Shown here in pieces: positions 7,610 through 16,900 of a stretch of DNA of 38,108 bases (position 1 is its first letter; each line of letters begins with the position of its first letter). The notes beneath the pieces are model-generated. The model had not been told where the DNA came from, did not search any database, and saw only the letters and a program-made list of their open reading frames with translations. The stretch is from Actinocrinis sp046724665 (GTDB lineage: Bacteria > Actinomycetota > Actinomycetes > Streptomycetales > Catenulisporaceae). The stretch spans positions 1-38,108 of the forward strand of contig JBKOWZ010000098.1 of the NCBI GenBank assembly GCA_046724665.1, given 5' to 3'. The translations under genes were made by a program, and so were the position numbers.

Positions 7610-8701
7610 ATGGCACGTGTCAACGCGCAGGACTCCGGCGGGTCGGCGGCGGCTGAACCGCAACCGCTGGGCGTCGCGGTCATCGGGGCCGGCTACTGGG
7701 GCCCCAACCTGGTGCGCAACTTCCAGAACTCGGCCTCGTACCGGCTGCGCTGGCTGTGCGACCTGGACGCGAACCGGGCGCGCAAGGTGCTCGGCGGCTA
7801 CTCGACGGTCGAGGTGACCGACGACTACGCGCGGGTGCTCGCCGACGACGCGGTCGCCGCGGTCGCCATCGCCACTCCGGCGGCCACGCACAAGGACCTG
7901 GCGCTGGCGGCGCTCGAGGCGGGCAAGCACGTGCTGATCGAGAAGCCGCTCGCCGCGACCTACGCCGACGGCAAGGTGCTGGTCGAGGCGGCCGAGCGGC
8001 GCGGGCTCACCCTGATGTGCGACCACACCTACTGCTACACCCCGGCGGTCACCAAGATCAGGGAGCTGGTCCAGGAGGGCGCCCTCGGCGAGCTGCACTT
8101 CTTCGACTCGGTGCGGATCAACCTCGGGCTGGTGCAGCGGGACGTGGACGTGCTGTGGGACCTGGCCCCGCACGACCTGTCGATCCTTGACTCGGTGCTG
8201 CCGGAGGGGGTCGAACCGGTCGCCGTCGCGGCGCACGGCGCGGACCCGATCGGCGCGGGGCGCGCCTGCGTGGCGTATCTGACGCTGCGGCTGACCGGCG
8301 GGGCGATCGCGCACGTGCACGTCAACTGGCTGTCCCCGACCAAGGTGCGCACCACCATGATCGGCGGCTCGAAGCGCACACTGGTGTGGGACGATCTGAA
8401 TCCGGCGCAGCGGGTCTCGGTCTTCGACCGCGGCGTGGACCTGGCCGCGGCCGGCGAGCTCGGCGCCGAGACCCGGCGCGAGATGCAGGTCTCGTACCGC
8501 TCCGGCGACATGACCGCTCCGGCGCTGGTCGAGCGGGAGGCGCTGGGCGCGATGGTCGAGGAGTTCGCGGCCGCGATCCGCACCGGACGCGCGCCGCTCA
8601 CCGACGGGCGCGCCGGGCTGCGGGTGCTCGACGTGTTGGAAGCGGCCTCGCGCAGCCTGGAGTTCCAGGGCGCCGTGGTCGGTCTGAAAGGGTGGGAGTA
8701 A
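7610..8701 (+). CDS. Gfo/Idh/MocA-family NAD(P)-dependent sugar oxidoreductase
   Basis: 363 residues. The N-terminal Rossmann domain has VAVIGAGYWGPNLVRNF (about 22-38), and the nicotinamide-pocket motif EKPLA is at 111-115. The C-terminal alpha/beta substrate domain carries DHTYCYTPAV and DLAPHDLSIL. Length is normal for the family. The start is ATG 7610, 14 bases after the previous stop, with GAGGGGA nearby. In this position, followed by an SDR and two PLP aminotransferases, it probably oxidises a sugar nucleotide to a keto sugar that is then aminated. It is clearly different from the second Gfo/Idh protein in the window (34406-35419). The substrate, UDP- or dTDP-linked, is not determinable here. 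Confidence 0.9.
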   Translation: MARVNAQDSGGSAAAEPQPLGVAVIGAGYWGPNLVRNFQNSASYRLRWLCDLDANRARKVLGGYSTVEVTDDYARVLADDAVAAVAIATPAATHKDLALAALEAGKHVLIEKPLAATYADGKVLVEAAERRGLTLMCDHTYCYTPAVTKIRELVQEGALGELHFFDSVRINLGLVQRDVDVLWDLAPHDLSILDSVLPEGVEPVAVAAHGADPIGAGRACVAYLTLRLTGGAIAHVHVNWLSPTKVRTTMIGGSKRTLVWDDLNPAQRVSVFDRGVDLAAAGELGAETRREMQVSYRSGDMTAPALVEREALGAMVEEFAAAIRTGRAPLTDGRAGLRVLDVLEAASRSLEFQGAVVGLKGWE

Positions 8702-8704
8702 GTA

Positions 8705-9733
8705 GTGACGCAAGACAGTGACGCCGGCAACAGTGCCGTCGAGAACGAGGCGCTCGGCCGGGTCCTGGTGACCGGCGGCGCCGGCACGATCGGCTCGAAC
8801 CTGGTCGATCTGCTGGTGCGGGAGGGCGCGACGGAGATCCGGGTGCTCGACGACTTCACCCGCGGCCGCCGGGAGAACCTGGCCTGGGCGACCGAGCACG
8901 CCGCGGCGTACCACAGCTCGGTGCGGATCATCGAGGGCGACATCCGCGACCGGGACACGGTGCGCGCGGCCACCGAGGGGGCCGACCTGGTCTTCCACCT
9001 GGCCGCGATCCGGATCACCCAGTGCGCGCAGGAGCCGAGGCTGGCCAACGAGGTGCTGGTGGACGGCACGTTCAACGTGCTCGAAGCCGCGGCGGCCTGC
9101 GGCGTGCGCAAGGTGGTCGCCTCGTCGTCCGCGTCCGTGTACGGGCTCGCCGAGTCCTTCCCGACGGCGGAGAACCACCACCCCTACAACAACGACACCT
9201 TCTACGGCGCCGCGAAGGCGTTCAACGAGGGCATGCTGCGCAGCTTCAAGGCGATGTACGACCTCGACTACCTCGCGCTGCGCTACTTCAACGTCTACGG
9301 CCCCCGGATGGACGCGCACGGCAAGTACACCGAGGTGCTCATCCGCTGGATGGAGCGGATCGAGGCCGGGCAGCCGCCGATCATCTTCGGCGACGGCGAG
9401 CAGACGATGGACTTCGTGCACGTGTACGACATCGCCCGGGCGAACCTGCTGGCCGCGCGCTCGCCGCTGACCGACGAGGTCTTCAACGTGGCCCGCGGCG
9501 AGGAGACCAGCCTGAAGGAGCTGGCCGCGGCGCTGCTGGCGGCGATGGACTCGGACCTGCCGGTCGAGCACGGCCCGGAGCGTGCGGTCAACGGGGTGAC
9601 CCGGCGGCTGGCCGACACGTCCAAGTCCGCCGGCAAGCTCGGCTTCACCGCCGAGATCGGCCTGGCCGAGGGGCTGCGCGCACTGGTTGACTGGTGGCGC
9701 ACCGAGATCCTCGCGACCGGGACCACCCTGTAA
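8705..9733 (+). CDS. NAD-dependent sugar epimerase/dehydratase (extended SDR)
   Basis: 342 residues. The Rossmann motif is VLVTGGAGTIGSN with GGAGTIG at 24-30. Other SDR marks are VFHLAAIRITQCAQEP, ASSSASVYG and the catalytic Y167-x3-K171 in TFYGAAKAFNEG. RYFNVYGPRM and DFVHVYDIARAN follow, as in UDP-glucose/GlcNAc 4-epimerases and related NDP-sugar 4,6-dehydratases. The start is GTG 8705, three bases after the previous stop. The stop is TAATG, sharing a base with the next gene, so expression is coupled. It is likely to act on the same nucleotide sugar as its neighbours. Epimerase rather than dehydratase is the closer match by eye, at moderate confidence. Confidence 0.88.
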   Translation: MTQDSDAGNSAVENEALGRVLVTGGAGTIGSNLVDLLVREGATEIRVLDDFTRGRRENLAWATEHAAAYHSSVRIIEGDIRDRDTVRAATEGADLVFHLAAIRITQCAQEPRLANEVLVDGTFNVLEAAAACGVRKVVASSSASVYGLAESFPTAENHHPYNNDTFYGAAKAFNEGMLRSFKAMYDLDYLALRYFNVYGPRMDAHGKYTEVLIRWMERIEAGQPPIIFGDGEQTMDFVHVYDIARANLLAARSPLTDEVFNVARGEETSLKELAAALLAAMDSDLPVEHGPERAVNGVTRRLADTSKSAGKLGFTAEIGLAEGLRALVDWWRTEILATGTTL

Positions 9734-10872
9734 TGGCAATGGACCGAATCCCCGTCATGATCCCCTACCTCGGCGAGGCCGAGGCGGAGGCGGCCGCGCA
9801 GGCGGTGCTCTCCGGCTGGGTCGCGCAGGGGCCGCGCGTCGCGCGCTTCGAGGAGGAGTTCGCGGCGCGGGTCGGCGCCCGCGAGGGCGTCGCGGTCAGC
9901 TCCTGCACCACCGCGCTGCATCTGGCGCTGGTGGCCTGCGGGATCGGGCCGGGCGACGAGGTGGTCGTGCCGTCCTTCTCGTTCATCGCGACGGCGAACG
10001 CGGTGCGGTACGTCAGGGCCGAGCCGGTGTTCGCCGACGTGGACGCCGAGACCGGGAACCTGACCCCGCAGACCGTCGGGCCGGTGTTGACCTCGCGCAC
10101 CCGCGCGGTGCTGCTGGTGCATCAGGGTGGCATGCCCGCCGACCTGGACGCCATGCGCGCGCTCTGCTCACGGCACAACCTGCGGCTGATCGAGGACGCG
10201 GCGTGCGCGGTCGGCTCCACCTACCGCGGCGCGCCGGTCGGCACGGACTCGCTGATCTCGGCGTGGTCCTTCCATCCGCGCAAGCTGCTGACGACCGGCG
10301 AGGGCGGGATGATCACCCTCGACGACGCCGATCGGGCGCGGCAGCTGCGCCGGCTGCGCGAGCACGGCATGGACCTGTCGGCCGCCGCGCGGCACGCCAG
10401 CGCGGGTCCGGTGTTCGAAAGCTACCTCGAAGTCGGCTACAACTATCGGATGACCGACATCCAGGCCGCGGTCGGCCTGGTGCAGCTGGCCAAGCTGGAC
10501 GCGATGATCGAGCGGCGGCGCGAGCTGGCCGCCCGCTACCACGAGCTGCTCGCCGACGTGCCCGGCGTGCGTCCGGTGCGCGATCCGGCGTACGGCACCA
10601 GCAACTTCCAGTCCTTCTGGGTGCTGCTCGACCCCGAGTACTTCCCCGGCGGCCGCGACGCCGCGCTGGGCCGACTGGCCGCCGCGGGCGTCTCGGCGCG
10701 GCGCGGGATCATGGCGGCGCACCTGGAGCCGGCGTACGCGGGTGTCGAGCACGTGCCGCTGCCGGTCACCGAGCGGCTGACCCGCGACTCGCTGATCCTG
10801 CCGCTGTTCCACACCCTGACGGCCGCTCAGCAGGAGCACATCGTGGACGTGCTGCGCAAACCGGCGGACTGA
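9733..10872 (+). CDS. DegT/DnrJ/EryC1/StrS-family PLP aminotransferase (PglE/ArnB-like)
   Basis: 379 residues. This is a fold-type I sugar aminotransferase that aminates a keto sugar nucleotide using PLP and usually glutamate. The cofactor lysine is Lys184 in WSFHPRKLLTTGEGG; this S-F-H-x-x-K-x-x-x-T-G-E-G-G form is typical of the 4-aminotransferase (ArnB/PglE/PseC) branch. Other motifs are VSSCTTALHLAL, EVVVPSFSFIATANAV, IEDAACAVG and the YNYRMTDIQAAVGLVQ segment. The start ATG 9733 shares a base with the preceding TAA. A PglD-type acetyltransferase follows 12 bases later, so a 4-acetamido sugar product is plausible. Confidence 0.9.
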   Translation: MAMDRIPVMIPYLGEAEAEAAAQAVLSGWVAQGPRVARFEEEFAARVGAREGVAVSSCTTALHLALVACGIGPGDEVVVPSFSFIATANAVRYVRAEPVFADVDAETGNLTPQTVGPVLTSRTRAVLLVHQGGMPADLDAMRALCSRHNLRLIEDAACAVGSTYRGAPVGTDSLISAWSFHPRKLLTTGEGGMITLDDADRARQLRRLREHGMDLSAAARHASAGPVFESYLEVGYNYRMTDIQAAVGLVQLAKLDAMIERRRELAARYHELLADVPGVRPVRDPAYGTSNFQSFWVLLDPEYFPGGRDAALGRLAAAGVSARRGIMAAHLEPAYAGVEHVPLPVTERLTRDSLILPLFHTLTAAQQEHIVDVLRKPAD

Positions 10873-10884
10873 GCGGGCCGGGCA

Positions 10885-11592
10885 GTGGGCCACAGGGAAC
10901 TGCTGATCGTCGGCGCCGGCGGCTTCGCCCGCGAGACCGCGCAGGCGGTCGCGGCCGCCGGGCCGGCCTGGCGGCTGCTCGGGTTCCTGGACGACGACCC
11001 GCTGCTGCACGGCCGGCGGATCGGCGGGCTGCCGGTGATCGGCGGCACGGACCTGGTCGAGGCGCTGCCGCAGGCACAACTGGTGGTGTGCGTCGGCAAT
11101 CCGCGGCGCTACGACGTGCGGATGCGCATCGTCGAGCGGCTCGGGCTGCCGAACGACCGGTACGCGACGATCGTGCATCCGTCCGCGCAGATCTCGGCCG
11201 ACTCGTCGGTCGGCCCGGGCAGCGTGATCCTCGCGCAGAGCGTGCTGACCGCCTCGGTCGAGGTGGGCGCGCACGTGGCGGTGATGCCGCACGCGGTGCT
11301 GACGCACGACGTGTCGGTCGGCGACTACGCCACGATCGCCTCGGGCGTGCGGTTCGGCGGCGGCGTGCGCGTCGAGCAGGGGGCGTACATCGGCGCCGGC
11401 GCGCTGATCCGGGAGAACGTGAAGATCGGCGCCTGGTCGCTGATCGGCATGGGTTCGGTGGTGCTGCGCGACGTGCCGGCCGCGCAGGTGTGGGTGGGCA
11501 GCCCGGCGCGGCTGCTGCGGGAGACCGCAGGTGCGGACGCGACCGGTAAGACAGCGAACAGTGCAGACGCAACAGACGGAAGGCTGGCTTAG
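10885..11592 (+). CDS. PglD/NeuD-type sugar O/N-acetyltransferase
   Basis: 235 residues. The N-terminal nucleotide-sugar binding subdomain begins LLIVGAGGFARETAQAV and is followed by LLGFLDDDP and GGLPVIGGTDLV, the PglD/NeuD pattern. A left-handed beta-helix of hexapeptide repeats follows from about residue 90 (HPSAQISADSSVGPGSVILAQ, then the VEVGAHVAVMPHAVL coils). It ends with VWVGSPARLL. Such enzymes acetylate amino sugars from acetyl-CoA. The start is GTG 10885. Its place directly after a PglE-like aminotransferase supports N-acetylation of that product; O-acetylation as in NeuD remains possible. The last about 20 residues are hydrophilic and poorly conserved. Confidence 0.88.
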   Translation: MGHRELLIVGAGGFARETAQAVAAAGPAWRLLGFLDDDPLLHGRRIGGLPVIGGTDLVEALPQAQLVVCVGNPRRYDVRMRIVERLGLPNDRYATIVHPSAQISADSSVGPGSVILAQSVLTASVEVGAHVAVMPHAVLTHDVSVGDYATIASGVRFGGGVRVEQGAYIGAGALIRENVKIGAWSLIGMGSVVLRDVPAAQVWVGSPARLLRETAGADATGKTANSADATDGRLA

Positions 11593-11596
11593 CGAA

Positions 11597-12733
11597 ATGG
11601 CGCCGACGAATCCGATTCCGCTGGTCGATCTGAAGGCCGCGCACGCGGAGATCGCCGACGAGGTCGCCGAGGGCTTCGAGCGGGTGCTCGGGACGACCGG
11701 TTTCATCGGCGGCCCCGAGGTGGCCGCCTTCGAGGAGGAATACGCCGGGTTCAGCGGCGTGCAGCACTGTGTCGGGGTGGCCAACGGCACCGACGCGCTC
11801 GAGCTGGCGCTGCGCGCCGTCGGCGTCGGCCGGGACGATGAGGTGGTGCTGCCGGCCAACACGTTCATCGCCACCGCGGAGGCCGTGGCCCGCATCGGCG
11901 CGCACCCGGTGCTCGTGGACTGCGAGCCGGACAGCCACCTGATCGACGTGCACGCCGCGCTGTCGGCGGTCGGGCCGCGCACGGCGGCGATCGTGCCGGT
12001 GCACCTGTACGGCCAGCACGCCGCGGTCGAGGAGCTGACCGCGAAGGTGACGGGCACCGGAGTGCACGTGATCGAGGACGCCGCGCAGTGCCAGGGCGCG
12101 ACGAGGCTCGGCCGGACCGCGGGCGCGGACGGCGGGATCGCCGCGACGAGCTTCTACCCCGGCAAGAACCTCGGCGCGTACGGCGACGGCGGCGCGGTGC
12201 TCACCGACGACGCCGAACTCGCCGCGACCGTCCGGGCACTGGCCAACCACGGCGGCCTGACCAAGTACAGCCACGACCTGATCGGCTTCAACAGCAGGCT
12301 CGACGCCCTCCAGGCTGTGGTGCTGCGGGCGAAGCTGCGGCGGCTCGCGCAGTGGAACGCGGCGCGCCGCGCGGCCGCCGAGCACTACGGCGAACTGCTC
12401 GCCGACTTCGACGCGGTGAGCCTTCCCGTGACGCAGCCGGGCAACGAGCACGTCTGGCACCTCTACGTCATCCGGATCGAGGCCTTCGGCGGCGACCGCG
12501 AACTGCGCGACACCGTGGTGGCGAAGCTCAACGCCGAGGGGATCGGCGCGGGCGTGCACTATCCGATGGCGCTGCACCTCACGCCGGCCTTCGCGTACCT
12601 CGGGTACGAGCGCGGCGCGTTCCCCAACGCCGAGGACGCCGCGGCGAGCATCGTGTCGCTGCCGCTGCATCCGCACATCACGGCCGCGCAGCAGGAACGC
12701 GTGGTCGAGGCGCTCAAGGCGGCGCTGGGGTGA
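11597..12733 (+). CDS. DegT/DnrJ/EryC1/StrS-family PLP aminotransferase (FdtB/QdtB-like)
   Basis: 378 residues. The cofactor lysine is Lys190 in TSFYPGKNLGAYGDGG. The N-terminal IPLVDLKAAHAEI and VGVANGTDALELALRAVG with LPANTFIATAEAV are typical of the 3-aminotransferase branch (FdtB, QdtB, DesV), which differs from the aminotransferase at 9733-10872. I start at ATG 11597, four bases after the previous stop, rather than at in-frame codons inside the acetyltransferase. The stop overlaps the GTG of the next gene as GTGA. Two different aminotransferases side by side suggest either two amino sugars or one diamino sugar. Confidence 0.9.
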   Translation: MAPTNPIPLVDLKAAHAEIADEVAEGFERVLGTTGFIGGPEVAAFEEEYAGFSGVQHCVGVANGTDALELALRAVGVGRDDEVVLPANTFIATAEAVARIGAHPVLVDCEPDSHLIDVHAALSAVGPRTAAIVPVHLYGQHAAVEELTAKVTGTGVHVIEDAAQCQGATRLGRTAGADGGIAATSFYPGKNLGAYGDGGAVLTDDAELAATVRALANHGGLTKYSHDLIGFNSRLDALQAVVLRAKLRRLAQWNAARRAAAEHYGELLADFDAVSLPVTQPGNEHVWHLYVIRIEAFGGDRELRDTVVAKLNAEGIGAGVHYPMALHLTPAFAYLGYERGAFPNAEDAAASIVSLPLHPHITAAQQERVVEALKAALG

Positions 12734-13812
12734 ATCTCGGCCGACGCAGAATCCTGATCCTGGTGGCCGCCGGAGCCGTCATCGGCACCGGCGGCGGGGT
12801 GATCACCGCGCTCGTGACGTCCGACTCATCCAGTTCCCCGCAGGCGCGCACGGCCAGCACCCCGACGCCGTCGGCCTCGGCGAAGGCCACGCACACGCCG
12901 CCGCCGAGCGCCAAGGCGTCTGCGAGCCCCAGCCCCTCGCGCTCGCCGAAGTCGAGGGTCACCCCCTCAGGGACCAAGACCGCGCCGAAGCTGCGCGCGG
13001 CCTGCGCCAGCCTGTCGGCCTGCGGATTCCCGGACGCCTCGAACACCGGGCCGCGCACGGCCCCGACGAGCCAGCACTCCGGCAACATCTCGATCCGCGA
13101 CAACGGAACGGTCATCAAGGGCTGGAACCTCACCGGCTCGCTGGACATCTACGCCGACAACGTCACCATCATCGACAGCAAGATCACCTCGACGAACTGG
13201 TGGGGGGTGAACCTGCGCGGGGGCCACACCGGGCTGCGCGTCCTGCACTCGCGGATCACCGCGGTGCCGGGAAAGGGACCGGACAACGGCGGCGAGGACT
13301 ACGCGCTGTCGAATATGGGCGAGGGCACCGTCGAAGTCGGCTGGAACGACCTGTCAGTATTCGGAAACACCGTCTCGGCCGGCCACGGATATATTCACGA
13401 CAACTATGTGCACGATCTGGTGCCCTTCATCAACCACAGCGGCTATTACCAGCACACCGACGCGGTGATCAGCGACGGCGGAGATACCGCGGGCCTTCGC
13501 ATCGAACACAATACACTGCTGAACCCGATCGACGTGAATAAGGGCGCCTCGGCCGCGATCGGCCTCTTCCCGAACACCGGGCCGATGACCGACGTCACCG
13601 TCAAGGACAACTGGATCGCCGGCGGCGCGTACGCCCTGTACGGCGGCGGTGACGGCGCGGCGCGCGTGGTGGTCTCCGACAACGTGTTCTCCGACGAGTA
13701 CTGGCCCCAGTCCGGCTTCTACGGGCCGATCGCGCACTGGAACGGCGCCGGCGCCGGAAATGTCTGGTCGGGCAATACTTTCAGTGACGGCACGGTGATC
13801 GCCGCGCCGTAG
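12730..13812 (+). CDS. Membrane-anchored or secreted right-handed beta-helix protein
   Basis: 360 residues. Residues 5-7 are basic (RRR), a hydrophobic segment runs from about 8 to 30, and a Ser/Thr/Pro/Ala-rich linker (about 32-90) leads to the extracellular part. From about 115 the sequence has the periodic Asn/Gly/Val pattern of parallel beta-helix proteins: ISIRDNGTVIKGWNL, LDIYADNVTIIDSKI, LRVLHSRI, GYIHDNYVHDL, LRIEHNTLLNP, VTVKDNWIAGG, VVVSDNVFSDEYW. This fold is shared with polysaccharide lyases and glycoside hydrolases acting on acidic glycans. No catalytic residues can be assigned with confidence. The start GTG 12730 overlaps the preceding stop. Its place in an EPS operon suggests binding or trimming of the exported glycan; this is inference. 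Confidence 0.85.
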   Translation: MNLGRRRILILVAAGAVIGTGGGVITALVTSDSSSSPQARTASTPTPSASAKATHTPPPSAKASASPSPSRSPKSRVTPSGTKTAPKLRAACASLSACGFPDASNTGPRTAPTSQHSGNISIRDNGTVIKGWNLTGSLDIYADNVTIIDSKITSTNWWGVNLRGGHTGLRVLHSRITAVPGKGPDNGGEDYALSNMGEGTVEVGWNDLSVFGNTVSAGHGYIHDNYVHDLVPFINHSGYYQHTDAVISDGGDTAGLRIEHNTLLNPIDVNKGASAAIGLFPNTGPMTDVTVKDNWIAGGAYALYGGGDGAARVVVSDNVFSDEYWPQSGFYGPIAHWNGAGAGNVWSGNTFSDGTVIAAP

Positions 13813-13980
13813 CGCCGACTCGGCACGGATGCCGAACGTTACTTCGAACGTCTGAGATGAAGGTATTGCAACAATATCCACCCCCGGGCTGTTGATCGCG
13901 GCCGATACCGCTATCTTTAGCCCCAGTGCATGTGTGGGTCGGGGATCTTCTTATTCACCTTCTTAGGCCCGGGGTGGGCG
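13813..13980 (+). promoter_or_regulatory. Intergenic gap with a possible promoter
   Basis: A 168-base gap between two plus-strand genes, noticeably less GC-rich than its surroundings near 13855-13920. TATCTT (13912-13917) fits a TANNNT -10 box, with CTGTTG 17 bases upstream as a weak -35. A similar TATCTT element precedes the EPS initiation gene at 6015. No hairpin terminator was obvious. Confidence 0.3.
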
Positions 13981-16900
13981 ATGTACATCAGGTCTGTATC
14001 AGCATTCTTCTCTCAATTGAGCGGCCCGCGTCGGCTCGCGCTCATCCTGGGCACCGCCCTGGCCGTGGTCGCCGCGGTGATCGCCCCGGCGGTCACCGCG
14101 CACGCCGATCCGTGCGGCCCCGGCTCGAACGCCGTCGCCTGCGAGAACTCGCGGCCCGGCACGCCGATGAGCCAGTGGTACTCGCCCAGCGCCTGGGGCG
14201 ACATCCAGGGCTTCTCCACCACCCAGAGCGTCGCGCCGGGCGGCACGATCAGCTTCAAGGTGGACTCCCCCGAGCCGTACAAGGTCGAGATCTTCCGGCT
14301 CGGCTGGTACGGCGGCGACGGCGCCCGGCTGATGCCGACCTCGCCGGCCACGGTCTTCCCGGCGGTCAGCCAGCCGTCCTGCAACCGCGACCCGGCCACC
14401 GGCGAGGTGGACTGCGGCAACTGGACGGTGACCGCGAGCTGGACCGCGCCCGCCGACGCCGTCTCCGGGCTCTACCTCGCCGACCTGGACGAGACCAGCG
14501 GCCACGGCTTCATGCCCTACCCGTTCGTGGTCACCAATCCGGCGAGCCACTCCGACATCGTCGTGCAGACCTCGGACCAGACCTGGCAGGCGTACAACAT
14601 GTACGGCGGCGCCGACCTCTACCAGGGCAACGGCCCGGCCCCCGACGGCCGCGCCTACGCGGTCAGCTACAACCGCCCGCTGAACGTCTCAGGCTCGAAC
14701 GGGATCTTCGGGTCCGAGTACCCGATGATCCAGTGGCTGGAGCGCAACGGCTACGACACCAGCTATCTGAGCGGCATCGACGTCTCCACCCAGGGCAGCC
14801 TGCTGCTCAACCACAAGGTTTACATGTCCTCCGGCCACGACGAGTACTGGAACCAGAACCAGTACGACGCGGTGAAGGCGGCCCGCGACGCCGGGGTGAA
14901 CCTGGCCTTCTTCGCCGGCAACGACATCTTCTGGCGCACCCGGCTCGCGCCCAGCATCGTGGACGGCGCGCCGAACCGGACGCTGACCTCGTACAAGATG
15001 ACCAAGATGGAATTCCCGCAGCCGGACGGGATCGCCGACCCGAGCGGCCAGTGGACCGGCACCTGGATGGACCCGGCGGGCGCGGGGATCGGCGGCAACC
15101 AGCCGGGCAACGCGCTGACCGGGTCGCTGTTCACCGTCAACGGCTACAACGCCAACGCGATCAGCGTCACCTACCCGTACAGCACCGGCCGGCTCTGGCG
15201 TGACACGCAGGTCGCCTCGCTCCAGCCCGGCCAGGCCTACACGATGCAGACCGGCACGCTCGGCTACGAGTGGAACAGCGACGTCGCGAACTCCGTGCGG
15301 CCGCAGGGCGAGATCGACATGTCCTCGACGAGCGTGAACCTGACCAACGGCACGCTGCTCAAGGACTACGGGAACGTATACGGCAACGGCACCGCGGTAC
15401 ACAGCCTGACGCTGTACAAGGCGCCGTCCGGCGCGCTGGTGTTCAGCTCCGGCACGGTGCAGTGGGCCTGGGGCCTGTCCACGCTCCACTACGACCTGGC
15501 CACCACCGAGGATCCGGTGCAGCAGCAGGCCACTGCGAACCTCCTGGCCGACATGGGCTCGCAGCCGACGACCCTGCAAGCCGGGCTGACCGTGCCGTCG
15601 AAGTCCACCGACACGACCGGCCCGGCCACCTCGGTCGCGACGCCGAGCTCCGGCGCGAGCGTCCCGGCGATGTCGCCGGTGACGGTCAGCGGCACCACGA
15701 CCGACTCCGGCGGCGTGGTGGCCCGGGTCGAGGTGTCCACCGACGGCGGCACCACCTGGCAGCCGGCCACCGGCCTCGGCTCGTGGAGCTACAGCTGGAC
15801 CCCGACGCAGCTCGGCTCGTTCAACATCCTGGTGCGCGCCGAGGACGACAGCGCGAACGTGGGCAACACGGTCACCGTCCCGGTCACCGTCGGCCCGCAG
15901 AGCTGCCCGTGCTCGATCTTCCCGAACTCGGCGACCCCGGCGAAGGCGGACAGCGGCGACGGCGCCTCGGTCAACCTCGGCGTGAAGTTCGCCACCAGCA
16001 CCCCAGGCGCGGTGACCGGCGTGCGCTTCTACAAGGCGGCCGCGAACACCGGCAGGCACGTCGGCAGCCTGTGGACCGCGAGCGGGACGCTGCTGGGCAG
16101 CGTCACCTTCGGCGACGAGAGCCCCGACGGCTGGCAGACCGCGCTGTTCTCGCAGCCGATCCCGATCAGTGCGAACACCACCTACGTGGTCTCCTATCTC
16201 GCGCCGGGCGGGCACTACTCCGCGGACGCCGGGTACTTCGCGAACCAGGGCGCCGGGCTGTCGCCGATCACGGCGCTCAAGTCCAACAGCACCTCGGCCA
16301 ACGGCGTCTACAAGTACGGCAGCGCCACGGCGTTCCCGAGCGCCGGGTTCAACAACACGAACTACTACGTGGACGCGGTGTTCCAGTCGAACGCCACCAG
16401 CACCACTCCCCCGGCGGTCATCTCGACCCAGCCGGTGTCCGGTGCGAGCGCGGTGCCGGTGAACACGCCGATCACCGCGTCGCTGAGCGAGGGGATCAAC
16501 GCCAGTACCCTGCGGTTCACCCTCACCAACGACGCCGGCGCGGCGCAGTCCGGATCGGCGAGCTACGACCCGGTCGGCCATGTCGCGACGTTCACCCCCA
16601 ACGGCCAGCTGGCGATGAACACCAGGTACACGGCCACGGTCAACGCGACCGACCTGTGGGGCAACGCGATGACGAGTCCTTATTCCTGGTCGTTCACCAC
16701 GGCCAACACCCCGCCGTCGTTCACCTGCCCGTGCTCGCTGTGGAACGGCGCCGCCACCCCGGCGAACCCGAACGTCGCCGACACCAAGTCGGTCGAGGTG
16801 GGCGTGCGGTTCCAGTCGGCCGTGGCCGGCTACGTGACCGGGGTGAGCTTCTACAAGGGCGCGAAGAACACCGGCACGCACACCGGCAGCCTGTGGACCG

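Noticed and set aside
12088..12729. Extended N-terminus of the beta-helix protein
   Set aside because: This part is out of frame over the aminotransferase; GTG 12730 at the GTGA overlap gives a proper membrane segment.
13930..13980. Earlier ATG for the large secreted protein
   Set aside because: It would add 17 residues before a typical signal peptide, and ATG 13981 has the better ribosome site.
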